7,529 nt of DNA from 2-12-FULL-40-12 sp964518135 (GTDB lineage: Bacteria; Patescibacteriota; Minisyncoccia; Minisyncoccales; 2-12-FULL-40-12), in contig CAZFEY010000032.1 of assembly GCA_964518135.1 (NCBI GenBank), positions 1-7,529 on the forward strand, in the 5' to 3' direction. Shown one piece after another: positions 1 to 4,792 of this stretch. Below the pieces are notes generated by a model. It saw only the letters and a list, made by a program, of their open reading frames with translations, did no database searches and was not told where the DNA came from. Position numbers and translations under genes: made by a program. Each line of letters begins with the position of its first letter. The first letter of the stretch is position 1.

Positions 1-338
1 GAGATATGGCGGCAGAAGCTGCTCATTGCGCAGGAGAACAAGGAAAATATTGGGAATATTTCGATCTCTTGTTTGACAAACAGTCTACCGATCGTGGAAC
101 ATGGAATACCGTAGAAGCACACAGGGGATATGCAGAAGGGCTGGGATTAGACGCTGATGCTTTAGCTTCGTGTTTCAACGAACGTAAATACCAGACAAAA
201 GTACAGACCGCCGCAACAGAGGCCTTGCAAAATGGCGGCCAAGGAACTCCATTTTTTATAATGAATGAAACTCCTATTTCCGGAGCGCAGCCATATAGCG
301 TTTTCCAAACAGCATTCGACGCAGAATTGACTAAATAA
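1..338 (+). CDS. DsbA-family thiol:disulfide oxidoreductase (thioredoxin fold), C-terminal part
   Basis: This is the C-terminal ~112 residues of a DsbA/Thioredoxin_4-type protein; the frame is open to the left edge (first whole codon at 3), so the N-terminal strand and the CXXC active site lie outside the window. The visible part starts in the helical insertion, with the family-typical stretch AAHCAGEQGKYWEYFDLLF (about residues 6-24 of the visible part). It ends with the thioredoxin-fold return: GTPFFIMNE carries the cis-Pro loop (T-P, at about 255) that contacts the active-site cysteines, followed by the ISGAQPYSVFQ strand and helix. Family members oxidise or isomerise disulfides in exported proteins outside the membrane. 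The internal ATG at 6 lies inside the conserved helix and is not the true start. Redox direction cannot be judged without the CXXC. Confidence 0.85.
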   Translation, partial: DMAAEAAHCAGEQGKYWEYFDLLFDKQSTDRGTWNTVEAHRGYAEGLGLDADALASCFNERKYQTKVQTAATEALQNGGQGTPFFIMNETPISGAQPYSVFQTAFDAELTK

Positions 339-370
339 CTTTTCCTGGAAAAAAGTAATTCTTGAATAAA

Positions 371-400
371 AAAACCGAGCGCACATTAACGCTCGGTTTT
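371..400. terminator. Bidirectional intrinsic terminator between convergent genes
   Basis: A perfect 11-bp inverted repeat (aaaaccgagcg / cgctcggtttt) with an 8-nt loop lies between the stop of the DsbA-like gene (338) and the stop of mnmA (419). The arms begin with A4 and end with T4, and an A-rich run (367-374) precedes the stem. Transcripts from either side therefore end in a GC-rich stem followed by U residues. It probably serves both convergent genes. Confidence 0.88.
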
Positions 401-418
401 AGATTGTACTGAATATTA

Positions 419-1507
419 TTATTGAATAATCCCCCCACCTAACATTTCTTGTTCTAGGTACAAAACCGCAGACTGCCCAGAGGCGATCGCCCTTTGTGGC
501 TCTTTAAAAATAAGTTTGTAGCGGCTAGTGGATAGTTTATAGATAGTAGCCGGAACCGATTTTGCACGATACCTGATCTTGACACCTACTTTTAATGACG
601 ACTCTGGCTGTCTACCGCTAATCCAATTAACATTTTCTATCGCCAAATCTTTTTTGTATAAATCTTTCTCGTTATTTGTGATGGTAAGAGTTTTACTAAA
701 TGGATTTTTTTTTAGCACAAAATAAGGACCGCCGGGCAGCCCAATACCTTTTCTTTGGCCAATAGTATAAGGGTAGATTCCATCGTGCTCTCCAACAACC
801 TTGCCGTCAGATAAAGCAACTGCTCCTTGTTTTTGAGGCAATCTTTGGTTTAAAAAATCTTTAAGCTTTATATGCCCCACAAAACAAAGCCCTTGAGAAT
901 CTTTTTTTTCGCTATTGGGCAAACCGAATTGTCTTGCCAATTCTCTAATTTGTGGCTTTTTATAATTCCCTATCGGAAACAAACAATATTTTAACTGTTC
1001 TTGCGTTAACGCCCAAAGAAAATAACTTTGATCTTTATTATCGTCAATAGCTGTCATTAACGAATAACGAGTTTCTTCAGAATTCACAAATACTTCTCGC
1101 TTTCTGACATAATGTCCTGTGGCAATACAATCGAACCCTAATTCTCTCGCTTTTTTCAAAAAGATACCAAATTTTATTTCTTTATTGCACATTACATCGG
1201 GATTAGGCGTTCTACCTAAGGCGTATTCATCAAAAAAATAATTAATCACTTTGTCCCGATACTCTTCTTCAAAATTAAAACTTCTCCATGGAATATCGAG
1301 TTTTTGGCAAACTTTTTCAACATCTCTTACTTCCTGTTCCCAAGGACAATCTTTAGAAATAACCCCTTGCCAAGACTCTGGCGAAAAGTTCTTCATATAA
1401 GCGCCTTCGACTTCGTATCCTTCTTTTTTGAGTAAAGCTGCTGCCACGGAGGAGTCTACGCCTCCCGACATTGCAACCAATACTCTTTTAGATTTTACCT
1501 TTGCCAT
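419..1507 (-). CDS. mnmA: tRNA-specific 2-thiouridylase MnmA
   Basis: MnmA adenylates U34 in the wobble position of Lys, Glu and Gln tRNAs and replaces its C2 oxygen with sulfur passed from a persulfide relay. The 362-aa product has normal family length. Visible features: the PP-loop SGGVDSS (residues 14-20) for ATP, the first catalytic cysteine C107 in NPDVMCNKEIKFG, ATGHY (129-133), DQSYFLW (159-165), the second catalytic cysteine C208 in DSQGLCFVG, and YTIGQRKG (247-254) opening the C-terminal beta-barrel part. Both redox cysteines are present, so it should be active. The ATG at 1507 leaves a normal MnmA N-terminus; only a weak purine-rich AAAGAAG precedes it. It is transcribed alone within this window, convergent with the DsbA-like gene and divergent from the small-protein unit. 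Confidence 0.97.
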   Translation of the reverse strand: MAKVKSKRVLVAMSGGVDSSVAAALLKKEGYEVEGAYMKNFSPESWQGVISKDCPWEQEVRDVEKVCQKLDIPWRSFNFEEEYRDKVINYFFDEYALGRTPNPDVMCNKEIKFGIFLKKARELGFDCIATGHYVRKREVFVNSEETRYSLMTAIDDNKDQSYFLWALTQEQLKYCLFPIGNYKKPQIRELARQFGLPNSEKKDSQGLCFVGHIKLKDFLNQRLPQKQGAVALSDGKVVGEHDGIYPYTIGQRKGIGLPGGPYFVLKKNPFSKTLTITNNEKDLYKKDLAIENVNWISGRQPESSLKVGVKIRYRAKSVPATIYKLSTSRYKLIFKEPQRAIASGQSAVLYLEQEMLGGGIIQ

Positions 1508-1566
1508 ATTCTTCTTTTACAACATTAAGTTAATTTAAGCAAAAAAGGAATCAAAACATATTTTTA

Positions 1567-1607
1567 TTTCAATGAAAATTGACCGAGTTATTTTCTTGTG
1601 TTAATAT
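1567..1607 (+). repeat. Copy 1 of a 41-nt duplicated promoter element
   Basis: These 41 nt align without gaps with 2460-2500 at 31 of 41 positions (counted by eye). The best-conserved part is TTTC(A/G)ATGAAAATTGAC, 17 nt with a single difference, which covers the -35 box and the sequence just upstream. The other block is TGTTAAT at the -10 box. Most differences are transitions in the spacer. A second shared block, acattccaaa (1625-1634 and 2531-2540), lies in the leaders. Confidence 0.75.
1579..1607 (+). promoter_or_regulatory. Sigma-70-type promoter of the small membrane protein unit
   Basis: The -35 box TTGACC (1579-1584), an exact 17-nt spacer and the -10 box TAATAT (1602-1607) form a near-consensus promoter. 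The spacer ends in TGT, giving an extended -10 (TGn). Transcription would begin near 1614, leaving a leader of about 45 nt before the ATG at 1659. The A-rich run upstream of the -35 box could act as an UP element. Confidence 0.78.
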
Positions 1608-1658
1608 TTACTATCAAAAACAGTACATTCCAAACTAAATAAAGAAAGGGAGGCTGTT

Positions 1659-1868
1659 ATGCCAACACTTCAACGCCTGTATTGCATTGTTGCATATACA
1701 ACCATCTGTATTAGTACGGCGATGATTATCGAGACGCTGGTTACCGCCAGAGGTGAATATTTTCCACGGCCATTGTTCTGGTCGATCCTGTCTATGGGAG
1801 TGGCACTTTTGTTCCTAGGCATTGAAACCGCAAAGATCGCACTATCATTAAAGAAGGAGGTGTATTGA
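1659..1868 (+). CDS. Small two-helix membrane protein (69 aa), unknown function
   Basis: I do not recognise a family. The product has two hydrophobic segments, at about residues 8-29 and 38-62, separated by the short polar turn TARGEYFPRP and followed by a basic tail (SLKKEVY), so a two-span hairpin is likely. A strong Shine-Dalgarno site (aaagggagg, 1643-1651) stands 7 nt before the ATG, directly downstream of a good promoter, which argues that it is a real gene despite its size. The stop TGA overlaps the next start (TGATG), so translation is probably coupled. Residues 33-44 (EYFPRPLFWSIL) line up with residues 34-45 of the next protein (EFTIPSLLFSIL) with identical E, L, S, I and L, suggesting tandem duplication and divergence. 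Confidence 0.75.
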   Translation: MPTLQRLYCIVAYTTICISTAMIIETLVTARGEYFPRPLFWSILSMGVALLFLGIETAKIALSLKKEVY

Positions 1869-2110
1869 TGCCGATACATAGCCGTGCCTTGTTTGCACTG
1901 ATGGTAATTATTGCTTTAGTGGCGCTCATTTGTGGTATTGGGCTCATGGGCTGGGTTATCTATGCTGAATTTACTATCCCATCACTTCTTTTTAGTATTC
2001 TTCTTGTTTTCACCGGGGTAGGAATGTCTTATCTGTCTTATGATTTTTATCAGACTTACGCACCATTCAATGATGACCCAGATGATGACCTAACGGGTGC
2101 CGATGACTAA
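1868..2110 (+). CDS. Small two-helix membrane protein with acidic tail (80 aa), unknown function
   Basis: No family is recognised. Hydrophobic segments at about residues 7-32 and 38-57 flank the short loop YAEFTIP; the C-terminus is strongly acidic (NDDPDDDLTGADD, six of the last 13 residues Asp in addition to neighbours), unlike the basic tail of the preceding protein. The start is the ATG at 1868. The Shine-Dalgarno AAGGAGG (1854-1860) lies 7 nt upstream of it, while the in-frame TTG at 1865 is closer and weaker as a start codon. The ATG overlaps the previous stop by one base. The loop and the start of helix 2 resemble the preceding protein almost without gaps, so the two may be paralogues that pair in the membrane; pairing is inference only. 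Confidence 0.75.
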   Translation: MPIHSRALFALMVIIALVALICGIGLMGWVIYAEFTIPSLLFSILLVFTGVGMSYLSYDFYQTYAPFNDDPDDDLTGADD

Positions 2111-2127
2111 TATCAGCCGCCAAATCA

Positions 2128-2136
2128 AAGGAGGTG
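2128..2136 (+). promoter_or_regulatory. Extended ribosome binding site for the third small membrane protein
   Basis: AAAGGAGGTGA-like sequence complementary to nearly the whole anti-Shine-Dalgarno tail of 16S rRNA. The gap to the ATG at 2148 is about 11-13 nt, longer than for the other genes here. No better start codon lies between, so the ATG is kept. Confidence 0.7.
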
Positions 2137-2147
2137 ACCCATAACCG

Positions 2148-2366
2148 ATGTTAAAAAAAATAGTAATAGCAACAGTAAAAATGGTGCTGGTGCTGCTCTG
2201 GCTTCTGGTATTTCTGTTTGGTTTTTATCTGATGGCATCTCCACCATGGATTGTTGTCTTGTGGGATTATCGAACTGACGGTTTTCTTGGCTTTGTCGCG
2301 TTTATTGTTGGTCTTTGTGGAACGACAGCTGCCATTGCCCGCCTTGCTCTCATGAAATCCCAATGA
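2148..2366 (+). CDS. Small two-helix membrane protein (72 aa), unknown function
   Basis: This is the third and last gene of the small-protein unit. A short basic N-terminus (MLKK) leads into a first hydrophobic helix at about residues 8-30. A Trp/Pro-rich turn (ASPPWIVVLWDYRTDG) and a second helix at about 46-67 follow, and the end is basic (LALMKSQ). It does not share the E-x4-L-x-S-I-L motif of the two preceding proteins. The gap to the upstream gene is 37 nt and contains the extended Shine-Dalgarno site; an intrinsic terminator follows 33 nt after the stop, closing the operon. No enzyme motif, cysteine pair or lipobox is visible, so function is unknown; a small membrane-complex subunit or a membrane-active peptide are equally open. 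Confidence 0.72.
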   Translation: MLKKIVIATVKMVLVLLWLLVFLFGFYLMASPPWIVVLWDYRTDGFLGFVAFIVGLCGTTAAIARLALMKSQ

Positions 2367-2399
2367 CACCATGAGCACATCAATTATAAAAACCAAATA

Positions 2400-2429
2400 A
2401 AATCTCTCTGATATTTAGGGAGATTTTTT
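2400..2429 (+). terminator. Intrinsic terminator of the small membrane protein unit
   Basis: A 9-bp stem, aaatctctc (2400-2408) with gggagattt (2418-2426), contains one G-U pair and closes a 9-nt loop. It runs directly into a T6 tract (2424-2429). It separates the small-protein unit from the promoter of the crotonase pair, so the two units are independent transcripts. Confidence 0.85.
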
Positions 2430-2459
2430 ATATTCAATTCGCCCTAATCGTTTCTTTTG

Positions 2460-2500
2460 TTTCGATGAAAATTGACTGAATCAATCTTCTATGTTAATGT
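2460..2500 (+). repeat. Copy 2 of the 41-nt duplicated promoter element
   Basis: Gap-free match to 1567-1607 (31 of 41 by eye). Conservation upstream of the -35 box exceeds what two unrelated sigma-70 promoters need. This suggests duplication, or a bound regulator centred on TTTCRATGAAAATTGAC. Confidence 0.75.
2472..2500 (+). promoter_or_regulatory. Sigma-70-type promoter of the crotonase pair
   Basis: -35 box TTGACT (2472-2477), 17-nt spacer ending in TGT (extended -10), and -10 box TAATGT (2495-2500). The predicted start near 2507 coincides with the first base of the leader hairpin, so the transcript would begin with a structured 5' end. Confidence 0.75.
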
Positions 2501-2506
2501 TCAGCA

Positions 2507-2528
2507 TCGAACTTATGATAAAGTTCGA
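2507..2528 (+). other. 5'-leader hairpin in the crotonase transcript
   Basis: A perfect 8-bp stem (tcgaactt / aagttcga) with a 6-nt loop (atgata) lies between the promoter and the shared acattccaaa block. The other leader has no such stem and is 13 nt shorter between its -10 box and the same block. No U-tract follows, so it is not a terminator; a 5' stabiliser or an operator-like inverted repeat are possible. Confidence 0.6.
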
Positions 2529-2567
2529 GCACATTCCAAATTTAAAAAAGGAAAGGAAGGACTAACC

Positions 2568-3405
2568 ATGTCTAATGATCTGATTCTACTCGAAAGAGCG
2601 GCGGAAAATGAGCATATTGCTCTATTAACGCTGAACAGACCGGATGTCGGCAATACCCTTAACGCATCCGATGGTTGAAGAGTTATTGGCGAAGCTCAAC
2701 GAGATCGAGGATAATACCTCGATACGGGTCGTAATTATACGATCGACAGGAAAGCACGCGAGCTTCGGTGCCGATCTATCTGAGCTGGTTACCAAATCGG
2801 GTAACGATTACGCCAATATCTCCAGAGTAGAAGCCGAACAGCACATAACCGACGGACGGGCTGTAGCAAAGAAATTGTTTCAGCTAAGAGTGCCGACGAT
2901 CGGCATTGTGCATGGCTTCTGTCTCGGTGGCGGAGCGGAATTCTACACACTTTGCGATGTTCTTTATGGCGCATCTGGCAACAAAGACGAAGGCGGACTG
3001 ATGTACGGCTTTCCGGAACCAACTATCGGCGTTATGGCTGGATGGATGGGACCGGAAATATTAACAAAACGAATCGGCACAGGATTCGCACGCGACCTAC
3101 TATTCACCGGACGGATAATCAACGCAGATGAAGCGCTAAAAATTGGCGCTGTTCAGGCACTTTATCCGAAAGACGAACTGATGCCACGTGCGATGGAATG
3201 GGCAAACAAAGTCGCGGCAAATGCTCCACTTGCCGTGGAGGCAACCCGTTACTCAATCAATCGTGCCCTATTCCCTCATTTCGATAACATGCTCGAATCG
3301 ACCGGCAACGAGACGATCGAACATTTGGTAACTAGCGATTTTATTAAGGGCGCAACCAAGATTCTGACAAAATCAAAAGATCAACCCAAATACGAAAGGA
3401 GGTGA
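2568..3405 (+). CDS. Crotonase-superfamily (enoyl-CoA hydratase/isomerase-like) gene, interrupted by a +1 frameshift
   Basis: Members of this fold bind acyl-CoA thioesters and stabilise an enolate in an oxyanion hole; many hydrate or isomerise enoyl-CoAs in the cytoplasm. Translation begins at ATG 2568, 7 nt after AAGGAAGG. It runs 34 codons to 2669, ending LTLNRPDVGNTLNAS, and then meets TGA within three codons. Skipping one base (g2670) restores MVEELLAKLNEIED and an open frame to 3405, giving a 278-aa product of normal family length with the usual N-x-L-N-x-x-M spacing. In that product the oxyanion-hole strand is SFGADLSEL (about 65-73), GFCLGGGAEF supplies E124, and GFPEPTIG supplies E150; these match the two catalytic glutamates of enoyl-CoA hydratase. 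Substrate is not determinable. It overlaps functionally with the next gene through a shared Shine-Dalgarno end (ERR-stop). The frameshift is either a sequencing/assembly error or a real lesion. Confidence 0.85.
3396..3405 (+). promoter_or_regulatory. Ribosome binding site embedded in the end of the first crotonase gene
   Basis: AAAGGAGGTG/A encodes the last residues (E-R-R) and stop of the upstream gene, and its AGGAGG stands 8 nt before ATG 3411. This fixes ATG 3411 as the start rather than the in-frame GTG at 3402, which lies inside the site. It implies translational coupling of the two genes. Confidence 0.8.
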
Positions 3406-3410
3406 TCATA

Positions 3411-4461
3411 ATGTCAGAAGATATGAAGTTTCCCACTCCAAGACGAAAGGCCCCAGCCCTGTTCAAACCAAAGGATCCGTCCGAATTCGATTTCAAATTC
3501 ATCAAATACGAGAAAGGAGACGGGATTGCGAGAGTCACAATCAACCGTCCACAGCTATATAACTCTTACAATCTCGAGACTCTCCAAGAGATGACCGAAG
3601 CATTTGATGACGCGACAATCGATAACCGAATCGGCGTGATTATCCTTCGCGGTGAAGGAGACAAAGCATTCTGCACCGGCGGTGACGTGAAGGAATATGC
3701 CGAGTACATGGTCCAAGGTAAATCACAAGACATGTGGGCCTGGATGAACTTCTTCGTTCGCGCTCACGATGCCCTGCGCAACTGCGGCAAGATCACAATC
3801 GCCGCTCTAAACGGCATCGTCGTGGGTGGCGGGCAACGAGTGGAATCTTAGTTGCGACATCGCAATTATGGCCGACGCGGAATGGGTAGAAAAGAAAGGT
3901 GTGATGGTCCCTACTCGCTACATCAAGCAGGTCGGTACCCAGGTCGGAAGCATTGCGGCCGGCGGCGCTACACAGTACCTTCCGCTCGTGGTCGGCCTCC
4001 GGCGCGCCAAAGAGATTCTTCTCTTTAACCGACCTATTCCACCGCAGCAGGCGAAAGAATGGGGCCTCGTGAACGAGGTTGTTCCGTACGATCAGCTCGA
4101 TGCGACAGTCGACAAATGGGCGCACGACGCTCTCAATCAATTCCCGGGCGGTATCCGCTCCACGCGCGAGCAGTTGAACTTCTTGCCAAATTTAATTTGG
4201 GGCTCAACCATGGGACTTGCGAAAGACACCCTGACTCGCAATATGGGCGGAGTCGAATCGTATTTCGGAATGGTCGGATTCTCACAGAAGCGACCGGTTG
4301 ACCACGATTCAATCCGATGCGCGATGGCCGATGGCGCTGATATGGAGAATTTGTTTGGACCTTACATTCATAAGTGTCCAAGCTGTGGAGTCGAAGGACT
4401 TCCTCTCGATTTCGACTATTGCGGATTCTGTGCCGCAAAGTTGGAAACAGAAAATGTTTAA
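3411..4461 (+). CDS. BamA/Oah-like crotonase hydrolase with C-terminal zinc-ribbon tail, interrupted by a +1 frameshift
   Basis: The repaired product is about 349 aa. It resembles, from memory of the family, 6-oxocyclohex-1-ene-1-carbonyl-CoA hydrolase (BamA/Oah), which opens the ring in anaerobic benzoyl-CoA degradation. Shared signatures are RPQLYNSYNLETL (46-58; BamA has QYNSYTT), KAFCTGGDVKEYAEY (85-99) at the oxyanion hole, and VGSIAAGGATQYLPLVVG (BamA: HGSAAIGGATDFLPL). The GGG-N/Q-E loop carries E143. The first frame ends at a stop in 3849-3851; the continuation is open from 3832 to 4461. Removing one G of 3831-3833 gives GGGNEW; removing c3837 gives GGGQEW, closer to BamA. The last 28 residues hold CPSC (322-325) and CGFC (337-340), a zinc-ribbon-like knuckle I do not associate with BamA. 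Exact substrate is uncertain; a MenB-like or unrelated hydrolase is possible. Confidence 0.8.
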
Positions 4462-4476
4462 CTCGTAAAAAACGAG
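4462..4476 (+). other. Short hairpin just after the crotonase stop
   Basis: A 5-bp stem (ctcgt / acgag) with an A5 loop begins one base after the stop codon. It has no U-tract and precedes the real terminator by 18 nt, so it may protect the mRNA 3' end or be incidental. Confidence 0.35.
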
Positions 4477-4494
4477 CTTGATCACAAAGGGTTC

Positions 4495-4529
4495 AAGCGG
4501 CACCCGTCGAAAGACAAAGCCGCTTTTTT
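4495..4529 (+). terminator. Intrinsic terminator of the crotonase pair
   Basis: The stem aagcggc (4495-4501) / gccgctt (4519-4525) is followed by further T residues to 4529. The 17-nt loop contains its own small hairpin, GTC-GAAA-GAC (4506-4515), with a GNRA tetraloop that could stack on the main stem. Confidence 0.85.
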
Positions 4530-4561
4530 CTTTTAATAAAATTTGTGCACGAATACAAAAT

Positions 4562-4592
4562 AAAAAAGCGACCAAGATTATATTGGCCGCTT
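4562..4592 (-). terminator. Intrinsic terminator of the minus-strand small-ORF unit
   Basis: Read on the minus strand, aagcggccaa (4592-4583) pairs with ttggtcgctt (4575-4566) around a 7-nt loop and runs into T6 (4567-4562). One pair is G-U on the minus strand but an A-C mismatch on the plus strand, so it is built for minus-strand transcription. It converges with the plus-strand terminator about 35 nt away. Confidence 0.82.
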
Positions 4593-4593
4593 A

Positions 4594-4608
4594 TTACTCG
4601 TTGAACAT
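4594..4608 (-). CDS. Four-codon mini-ORF (MFNE-stop) with a good ribosome binding site
   Basis: AAAAGGAG stands 7 nt before an ATG followed by TTC AAC GAG TAA. The stop lies one base before the terminator stem. It follows the 30-aa ORF by 32 nt on the same transcript. It may be a true minimal peptide, a decoy for ribosomes, or the remains of a deleted gene; nothing favours one strongly. Confidence 0.3.
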   Translation of the reverse strand: MFNE

Positions 4609-4640
4609 AAGACAACTCCTTTTGCAGTGTCTCTGTGATA

Positions 4641-4733
4641 TCAAACTATGCGGAGATCATCACCCTTGGCGTATTTTACTACGACTACAATAATGACAAT
4701 CATCACTAGCCCAGCAAAGATTGCTATTGCCAT
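4641..4733 (-). CDS. Single-helix membrane microprotein (30 aa), unknown function
   Basis: The ORF encodes MAIAIFAGLVMIVIIVVVV, a hydrophobic helix of about 19 residues, followed by a charged tail, KYAKGDDLRIV. The tail suggests a single-span protein with about 11 residues on one side of the membrane. Support for a real gene is positional: an AAGGAGG site (4749-4742, minus strand) 8 nt before the ATG, a dedicated promoter (TTGATA-16-TATACT) 30-60 nt upstream, and an intrinsic terminator downstream. It is too short for family recognition and has no Cys, His or signal cleavage motif. Type I toxin, small regulator of a membrane enzyme, or subunit of a larger complex are all open; its position after a membrane-anchored glycosidase could be coincidental because it has its own promoter. 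Confidence 0.6.
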   Translation of the reverse strand: MAIAIFAGLVMIVIIVVVVKYAKGDDLRIV

Positions 4734-4764
4734 TGATATTGCCTCCTTATATGAAACTAATTTT

Positions 4765-4792
4765 AGTATAGCAAAGTGATTGACTATATCAA
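4765..4792 (-). promoter_or_regulatory. Sigma-70-type promoter of the 30-aa microprotein
   Basis: On the minus strand, -35 TTGATA (4792-4787), a 16-nt spacer ending in TGC (extended -10), and -10 TATACT (4770-4765). The -35 box overlaps the stop codon and last His codon of the upstream glycosidase-like gene (stop at 4791-4789). Confidence 0.7.

Noticed and set aside
1508..1578. A specific promoter for mnmA on the minus strand.
   Set aside because: Only weak matches (such as TTGATT-16-TAACTT) are present; none is good enough to call, although a promoter must lie here.
2472..2567. Open frame upstream of ATG 2568, which could extend the first crotonase by 32 residues from a TTG at 2472.
   Set aside because: This stretch holds the -35/-10 boxes and the leader hairpin; ATG 2568 has AAGGAAGG at ideal spacing and gives a standard crotonase N-terminus.
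2644..3405. Separate gene starting at ATG 2644 in the second frame of the first crotonase.
   Set aside because: Its first residues (MSAIPLTHP) are out-of-frame translation of the conserved NRPDVGNTLNAS segment, and no Shine-Dalgarno precedes it. It is better read as the frameshifted continuation.
2655..3840. Programmed +1 frameshifting as the explanation of both breaks.
   Set aside because: Neither site has a recognised slippery codon-stop pair (such as CUU-UGA of prfB) or a stimulatory Shine-Dalgarno at the usual spacing, and the two sites share no motif. Kept only as a remote option.
3826..4461. Separate gene starting at GTG 3826 in the second crotonase.
   Set aside because: It would begin in the middle of the active-site GGG-N/Q-E loop of one crotonase domain; the frame continues the upstream protein after one surplus base.
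3793..4575. Several long minus-strand and alternative-frame ORFs across the crotonase genes and mnmA (for example 3793-4140 and 4133-4438, minus).
   Set aside because: They are antisense or frame shadows of conserved coding sequence, with low-complexity Arg/Ser-rich translations and no ribosome binding sites.
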